DNA from: Phalacrocorax aristotelis
Lineage: Eukaryota > Chordata > Aves > Suliformes > Phalacrocoracidae
NCBI RefSeq assembly: GCF_949628215.1
Contig: NC_134288.1
Span: forward strand, 1,116,001-1,180,000
Length of the DNA: 64,000 nucleotides
Direction: 5' to 3'
Part shown: piece after piece, positions 57,101 through 64,000 of the stretch
Layout: the number at the start of each line of letters is the position of its first letter
Numbering within the stretch: position 1 is the stretch's first letter
The notes under the pieces: generated by a model
The model's database searches: none
What the model was told of the DNA's origin: nothing
What the model saw: only the letters and a program-made list of their open reading frames with translations
Translations under genes and position numbers: made by a program

Positions 57101-60100
57101 TTGAAAATAATTCTTTTCAGTAATGAGTATTGATTTCTTTAATTGCACTTGGTAATTCAAATAGATTTTATTATAGAAAAGTATTTTTTCTGTTCTGTTG
57201 AATTGCCCATGTTCATAACTTCTGCTTCCATGTTGGCCTGTCCCAGTCTCACCACTGATTTGAATTGATAGCACAGTTACATGGGATGTTTTTGAGAGGA
57301 TGAAAATGACATTTTTGACGTCCTGTAGTCTTAGGGAGAGTGTGAGGATCTTGATCTGGGGAGGGTAACTTACGTTTGCTGACACCTTTTCACTTTTGTC
57401 ATTGAGTACTTTGAGTAAGTCTTGGTTTCTGCCTGAAAGGGGGAGCAAACGTAGGTTTTTACTGCTGTCAGTTTTTTTAGCTTACTTGTATAAACTAGAG
57501 GAAAAATAGGAGCCTGAAATAAAATACTAAGCCTTACGCTTTGAGGGAATGGTTCAGTGTTGAGGAATTAGCCATATAGTATTCTTGTTACAGAAACTGT
57601 AGGTGTCAGTTCAGGATCCAATTTCAGTGTTACTGCTCAGTCAGAGTTTGCCTCTGTAGGTGTTGATTGAATCTGGGAAACTTTTAAAGCAAGAACTGAG
57701 TGCTGGTTAAGATCTAGCTGAGGATCCTACATGGTGCAACTGAGAACTGTGTGTAGTCCAATGTCTTGTTTGAAATGTCTTTTGGATAGAAGAAGAGAGG
57801 TGATGCTGTTCCTTGCAATTTCTTGAAATGTCTAGTGGTCTTCATGTCCACTTTGAATCTTTGCTGTTTATGTTCCTGTTGCATTAAAAAAAACCCAAAA
57901 CAACCCAAAACAAAGCCCCAAACAAACCAAACAACTTGACTGAAGATCTGAGGCATTGTATTTTGAAATACCAGAGCCAAGGAGATAATCTGAAACTTTG
58001 TGTCCTAAAACTTACTCATCTTGCTATGAAATTATATGCATAAACAAAACAGGAGGCAGGAGCATAGATGAATAGCTAGTACAGAAGCTGTTTCTGGTTT
58101 AGTACTTTAACACATGTGGAGGTTTATTTCTGTTTTTATGTGTAGGGTAAAATACAGTGAGACATATTTCATGGTAGCTGTAGGCAAAACTTGGTAGGCA
58201 GACTTTTTTGTCTGCAGGCAAAAAAAGAGTCTCTCTTAATCAGCTCCCCAAGTCAGCACCAAAACAACTTTAAAAGTGGTATTTAAGCATTTGTGAGACT
58301 TGTACTTAGTCTCCATAAGATGCTATTGGGATTGTATAATACAAATGGTGTCTGTAAATACTGTTTTGCAGTCTGATACAGCCATTACCTTTTCTCATCT
58401 GCAGGCATGTGGCTTCAGCACAGCATGGCTGTGGTCATCCAATTGCAGGGTCTTCCAGTTGTTGGGGAGACTGGACTTCTCTGGATTATCATTCCTGATG
58501 GGGGCATGCATATTGTAGGGGGTGGACTGGATGAGGCTTTCATCGTTTTACCACTGATGAATATACAAGGCTTTGTATCATGTATGCAGATAGTATAAGG
58601 TCAAAACTATTGCAGAGCAATAAAATCCTTATGTGCAAAATGTCATTGAACTTAGTCTTTGACAGTTTCAGAATGGGCACGTAGCTATGCTGGCAGTTTT
58701 GGAACACTGGTGCTGGGGTGAATGGCAAAGTCAGCTTAGGCTTTGTAGAATTGACTGTAAAGCTGCTTTGGTATAGAAACTGCTTATGCTGCTATACATG
58801 AAGGAAACAAAACATGCTTATGTCTTGCCGCTTGTGTAGGAGCTGCATTTCAGATCTTGGGGCTACCTTCAGTATCCCAGTTCAGTTACATCTGTGCTGC
58901 ATCTCCAGTGAATGCAGGACAATCTCCTGCTGGTTGGTTTTGCCAGTGATTTTTGTTAACCCACTACCTGTCCTGCCTACCATGTAGTCCTACAGAGCCA
59001 CCAGTGAGGTAGAATGCCTCATAGGAATTGGACAGCAAGCTTACCCAGAAAAAAAAACTTTAATACTACTTTGTACTGAAAAAATATATTTATTCAAACT
59101 GTCAAATTTACAGTGCCTCTTTATCAAGCCAGAGAACTATGTTTTTTCTTGGAGTTCCTCTTTTTTCCTCTATTGTGCTCTGACTGGGGGGGCAGAAGTC
59201 CCTGGGTTTGGCACAGATACACTAAAGAATGAAGGAGATAAGAGACTGGATTGTGGGAGTGAATTGCCTGCCTTCTGAGCTGCTTATGAAGTACTGAATT
59301 GAGACAGTACTAAGTTTGGAAGTGGGACTGATTTAAAGGCAGGGGTTTGGGTGTGATAGTATGTAGGGAATGGTTTAATCATACTTAGTGATTTGGAAAA
59401 CAGTGTTTGCAAAGGTATGTTAGGTTTTGAAAAAGGCTGCAGTGATTCTGCAGTTTCCAAAGAGAAAACAATAGAGGCTGTTTGGAACGTTTGCCGTAAC
59501 TGCTTGATTTTGCTCTTATATGATGATACAACAGATTTCTCCAGTTTCCAGAGGAACCCTCTTCTGTTGGAACTTAGTGGTGTGCCAGGTTTGGGGCTCA
59601 GCACTGACAGAGCTTGAAACTGAACAGAATAGAAAAGACTACAGGTGTGGGTATACAGGACCTGCACTGTTAGCAGAGCAGAAAGCTTGTTTTAAAAGAC
59701 AAAAATCATGACCCCTGAAGGGATCAGTGTTAATGTAAGCGTAATATTCTCTGCATTGCCCTGATATAAATGTGCCTTCCTGTAAATATTTGAATAATGG
59801 AATAGTCTTTAAAAGCTAGATTACCTTGTGGTGATTTTTATGGGGAAGAAAAGGCTCTCCCTTTCAAACAGAAGTATGTACTTTCAGTGATGTAGACTTA
59901 GAAATATATTCTTTCGGAAGTAGTGACTTGTCTAAATCCTGGAGTTCCTGAGACAGGTCTAATCCTCATAGTGGAATAGGAAGTTTTGGAGAAAAGCTGT
60001 ACAGCTTTGGGGTAGGCCTATTAACTACCCCTTGTTTCAATCGTGGCTTGTATTTTTGTTAATATGTATTTGTATATATTGTTGTAAATGTTAATTTCAT

Positions 60101-63100
60101 TCTTGAGCACTTGAGAAAAACACATTCCCAGAGTTACCAAAGTGAAAAGCCTGCTTGTGTCTCAGTTAGTTACCAAGTTAGTACAAATGCATTATCTGCT
60201 GAAGAAAATTTTAGAAGAGATGCTCTGGTGAAGTGTTATTTCCAAGTCATAGCTATGACAGTGTATGATTAGTTCAGGGTTGTTTGCTAACAATCTGTTT
60301 TGATGTAGTTCAAGGTTTTTAAGAAGTGCTTGCAGGAGAGGACAGAGGCTGAAACATAAAATCTTAAAGCAGATGCAAGCCTCTGTGTTCAGGGCTTTCT
60401 TTCTGAGAAACAGAGTTCTCCACATGGTCAAGGTCATGCTGGTGGAATGTGGATGGGCTTTGGTGTTGTCTGTTGGCCGTTTGTGAAGAGTGATGTGATG
60501 GCTCCCGGTGAAGGTCATATCGTATGGTTTCAGTGTTGCTCTAGGGCTGTATGTTTCAGGGTGAAATTGTTGAGATCTTCTGAGTAATTTATCTAGTGTA
60601 ATGTTCTACCAAGTACGTATCTGCTTGAGGAAGCTGTTCCTGAAATTAGCTGCAAATGAAAAAGATGGCCTGCTTTGCAAGGTGTTCTGAGTATGGGGGC
60701 TGCTGGATCAAGTTAAATCCAGTTGCGTGATGTGAGAGAGAAACCAAAGCAGCCCAAGTTTTGTAATTTGGGAGGGGAGAAGGAGGAATACTTTGCCGGA
60801 GAGGACAGTGATATGAGTTTTTTCTGCCCATACAGTTTCTCCTCTCTTTCAACTTTCTGAGCAGCTGCATTGTAACAAGCCTGCCTAAGTTGGTGAGCTG
60901 CAGTACTTGTGTGCTCTGACAAATGCTGGTGTTCAGCTGGCTCTAGCTGTAGAGTGGACAGAGTTTAGATTTTTCACAGTATCTGCAGCCTCTGTAAGTA
61001 TGGTTAAAAGGCTTCTACTGTTTTTTTCAGATTTCCCTTTAGCTGTGATACTTGTAGGATATTTAAATATTTGGCTGAAATTACAGTAAGGCCTTCCTCA
61101 CCAATATTGATGTTTGTTTATAGAAGTCCTGTTGTATGAGACCTTGTTACTGAAGTCAGGAGATGTGCGTGTTCCTCTTCCAGCCTCATGTAGGTGAGCT
61201 GAAATGACTCCCGTTCTTTAAGACTGCAGCTATTACTGAAGGGGACCACTGCAGAGAGCTTCAGTAATGTATTTCCAGTACTTTTAGGAGCATGTGTCTC
61301 CCTACTCAATGAAAAGGAAAAATAAGTTTTCAAGGACAAGAGTCACTGCAGCTGTAATTTCTCCTACAAGTGTTCAGCAAAATGTGTGTCTGCTCCACAT
61401 TTGGAGGCATGGAATTCTATTACTAGTGTGAGAATGTGGTATTTTAATGACATAAATCTGCAGAGAAAATAGTGGATGTTTGAGATGTGGGTGGATAAAC
61501 TGTTTAAAGAAGAAAATGTAGCTTTGCACTTCCTTCTTGGATTTCCAGTGGTGGTGTGGGTTTTTTTTTGTTTTTAATTATTATTGTCTGTTTTTCATCA
61601 GAATGTAAAACTCCAACCGCCTTAACTTTTCCTTGATTTTCTTCCCCCTCACTTTCCCAATTAAAACTTATGGAGGTGGTAGGTAAATCCCCCCTGCCTC
61701 AACCTCTGACCCTATTAGAATACAGCCATTCCTGGACTGATTCAGGTCCATCGTGGGTGAACTCACAGTTTATCAGATACTCTAGAAAACTTGCAATGTT
61801 TTTCAGTGCCTAGGTGGCTAAAATATTTTTTCTTTTGGTGTGAATCACTGTGTTATGAATTGAGCTTACAGACAATAGCGGTGTTTTGTTGTGGTGTTTT
61901 TTTTTCCCATACCATTGCAGGCTGCTTTAACAGTCCTGAAGATAAGTCTAAAAGCAGTGCTCTAGAGGAAGAGACAGCATATCATCTTCTGGTAGAGAAG
62001 TTTCTTTGCAGTGTGGTTATGATACTCGAGGTGGTGGGGGTGCCTCCATGGCCAGCCCTTGGTACATGGCCTGGTTTAAAAAGTGTGTTGATGGAGTAGC
62101 TTTTCCCTGCAATAGAAGCTTTATGATTTTCCTAAAGGTCTTTGATTTCTGAACCACACTTCAACATAGTTCTTCATAAAATAGTATTAATCCTTTTACA
62201 GATGCAGCTCAGTTGGAATCATTGCTGTTCATGCATTGTGTGAACCAAAATGCTGCTGCTTATTTCTGTTGCCGGTGCATGTCTCATTATTCTTGTAGTT
62301 TGAGACTAGAAAGATTTTTAATTAAAACTCGCATCCATTTTATACATCTTTAATTGAATCTTCAAGATATAGCCTTACTGTAAGGAGGACAGTATTGAAT
62401 AAAACTTACATTTTTGGATGCTGTAACCTTGAAGACTACACAAATGGATCATAATTTGCATCTTATAATTGTGGGAAATGACTGACAAAAATTTGGGAAA
62501 AATAGCTCCTGATGAGGCTTTCCACTAAATGTACCTTGAGAGAAACTATTTTGGCAAGATTCCTTAAACCTTTATATTATCTGTTGGAAAGGTGTCATAA
62601 TGAAAACTGTTAAAATGGTGAAGTGGGTAGGTAGAAAGCAATGCAGATATGCAAGCAGTATAGTCAGTCTTCTAAAATTGGTTAAAGAAGCTATGTATTT
62701 CTAACGTCTTTGAACTCCATTGCATTTGTAGTGATGAGGTGACATAGTGTTCTAGTGTGTTTCATGAACATGGTAGCTGTTGAAAGATTGTTATTGTGTT
62801 TGGGTTTGCCTGATTCCCGTTTACTGGATTCCTTGTTTTCATCAAAACCGGGAGGGGGGAGAGAATATCACGAAACTTGTATCTCTGTTGTGAATAAACA
62901 TTGGGTTGCAGAGTTCTTAATTGTCCTGGAACTTGGACCGATGGGCAGAGGTTGAGCTTGGATCTTTCATGGTCCAGTAGCTACCACTTTGAACACATTT
63001 TTGGAATGATTCTGCACACTGTCACTTGGGAACCCTTGTTTAAGAGATAATTGTCCCCTTTACTTTCTGCAACAAAAAAATACAGAGGTCCCTTAACATC

Positions 63101-63179
63101 TAGCTTTTGGGGATTATGGTGCATAAGCTTATTTTGTGTATGTCTTGATTAGTGATTGATATTTAATTGCATTTTTCAG
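51131..63179 (+). other. PHF20: PHF20 intron 1
   Basis: About 12 kb of AT-rich intron with no transposon recognised. Three short segments with good acceptor and donor signals (52805-52847, 53702-53749, 56681-56735) could be alternative 5' UTR exons and are described as findings. A perfect 16-bp palindrome, TCATGATATATCATGA, lies at 55373-55388. The open frames in this stretch are short and unsupported. Confidence 0.75.
55373..55388. repeat. Perfect 16-bp palindrome
   Basis: TCATGATATATCATGA equals its own reverse complement. It lies in AT-rich intron; this may be chance or a protein-binding site. Confidence 0.9.
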
Positions 63180-63294
63180 GGGAATAAAATCAGCAGTGTT
63201 GATATTACAAAATGACAAAACATCCTCCGAATAGAAGAGGGATCAACTTTGAGGTGGGAGCCCAGTTGGAAGCCCGTGACAGATTAAAAAACTG
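63180..63294 (+). CDS. PHF20: PHF20 first coding exon (Tudor domain start), partial gene
   Basis: The acceptor is TTGCATTTTTCAG ending at 63179 and the donor is AACTG|GTATTT after 63294. The start codon is ATG at 63212-63214, with A at -3. It gives 27 residues, [20 protein letters not shown] followed by ARDRLKN, and the first two bases of a Trp codon. This matches the human PHF20 N-terminus as I know it, apart from one residue. The paralogue PHF20L1 starts differently (MSKKPPN and EIGARLEA), so PHF20 is the better call. The segment opens the first of two Tudor-type domains. PHF20 is a subunit of the NSL (MOF/KAT8) histone acetyltransferase complex that reads methyl-lysine, and it also binds methylated p53. 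The rest of the gene lies to the right of the window. Confidence 0.92.
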
Positions 63295-64000
63295 GTATTT
63301 TTTTAAAACCATTCATATTATATTAACTCTAAGTCTTTAATATCTTAACATTTTGTATTGGTACAACATTTAGAGTCCAGTCATTGGTTTGTAGGAAAGT
63401 AGTTAATTTATAAAAGCTTGTATACCAGTGGTTGAAATGGGCGATAGATGCTGATAAGTTGTGTTGGCCCTTAAAGAGAAGTGTACTGGTGCTATCTGTG
63501 TCTAGGAAGTAGGACTATGCATAAATCTAGTGGGACTTCAGACTCTGGTACTCCTGAATTCACATTTTAAATTCTGTGCTATACACAGATTGCAGAGCAG
63601 ATGTTATGAAGAGATAAATCCTTTGCAGTACAGAATACCCAAGGTAGTTCCTTGCTACTTCCTTTCCCCATTGCTGTTGTGAATTCGTAGGCTTTGAAGT
63701 CTGAAATTGTTACAGCCTGTGCTCCTGTGGGGTGGTTAGCTTTAGAATTAAGACTTGGGTGGGGAAACGCATTCCACAGTGAGAAGTCTGCTCTGGAGCC
63801 TGTCTTGCAGGCTTCAGCTGTGAGGAAGAACACTTTCTTGACTTACCACTGCAGTAGGAAGGGGGATAAAGGGCCTAGAAGTTCCTTGGGCTAACTTTGA
63901 GCCTTCTAACTCTGTTCATTGTAGGAAATCAGCTCAAAAATTAGTATTTAATAGTGCTCAGTGAATGAGGCATACAATGAAAACTGCTGGGGATAAAGGC
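63295..64000 (+). other. PHF20: PHF20 intron 2, start
   Basis: AT-rich intron from the GTATTT donor to the window edge. No second coding exon (which would begin with the rest of Trp and then a YPAHIED-type sequence) is visible before the edge. Confidence 0.85.

Overview
The window looks like bird DNA, probably from a small, GC-rich, gene-dense chromosome. The evidence is three copies of the CR1 family of LINE retrotransposons (two ending in the typical tandem ATTCTRTG octamer), a sharply bounded CpG island, and a vertebrate multi-exon gene packed into about 31 kb. Identification is by reading protein motifs and splice junctions; no database search was possible.

Two protein-coding genes are visible, both on the + strand. 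The first (10459-41255, plus a 3' UTR reaching about 43.76 kb) is a Rho GTPase-activating protein of the ARHGAP39 (Vilse/CrGAP) type: two WW domains, a long disordered linker with two YDEP tyrosine motifs, a MyTH4 domain, a short basic linker and a C-terminal RhoGAP domain. Nine coding exons can be joined with every splice phase matching, giving 1022 codons plus a stop. The start codon is not in the part that can be read. By analogy with human ARHGAP39, about 25-30 residues are encoded upstream, either before the window or in a short exon I could not find in the first 10.4 kb.

The second gene begins at a CpG island (about 49.73-51.13 kb) and is PHF20, a Tudor/PHD chromatin reader of the NSL (MOF/KAT8) histone acetyltransferase complex. 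Only its promoter, untranslated first exon, 12.8 kb first intron and first coding exon (27 codons plus two bases, 63180-63294) lie in the window. The rest is beyond the right edge.

Layout: 1-10458 is intron or upstream sequence of the RhoGAP gene. 10459-41255 holds its nine exons, with CR1 copies in two introns (12694-13504 minus, 13505-15747 plus, about 25690-27612 plus). 41256-43760 is 3' UTR. 43760-49730 is a gene-poor spacer. 49730-51130 is the CpG-island promoter. 51130-63179 is AT-rich PHF20 intron 1 with several exon-like segments. 63180-64000 is the first coding exon and the start of the next intron.

The most interesting point is the linkage. In human, ARHGAP39 and PHF20L1 are both on 8q24, while PHF20 is on 20q11, where I know of no ARHGAP39 gene. 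An ARHGAP39-type gene beside PHF20, clearly diverged from ARHGAP39 in its WW and linker regions, is what a second, genome-duplication-derived copy kept in birds and lost in mammals would look like. I saw no prokaryotic-type system, CRISPR array or RNA gene.
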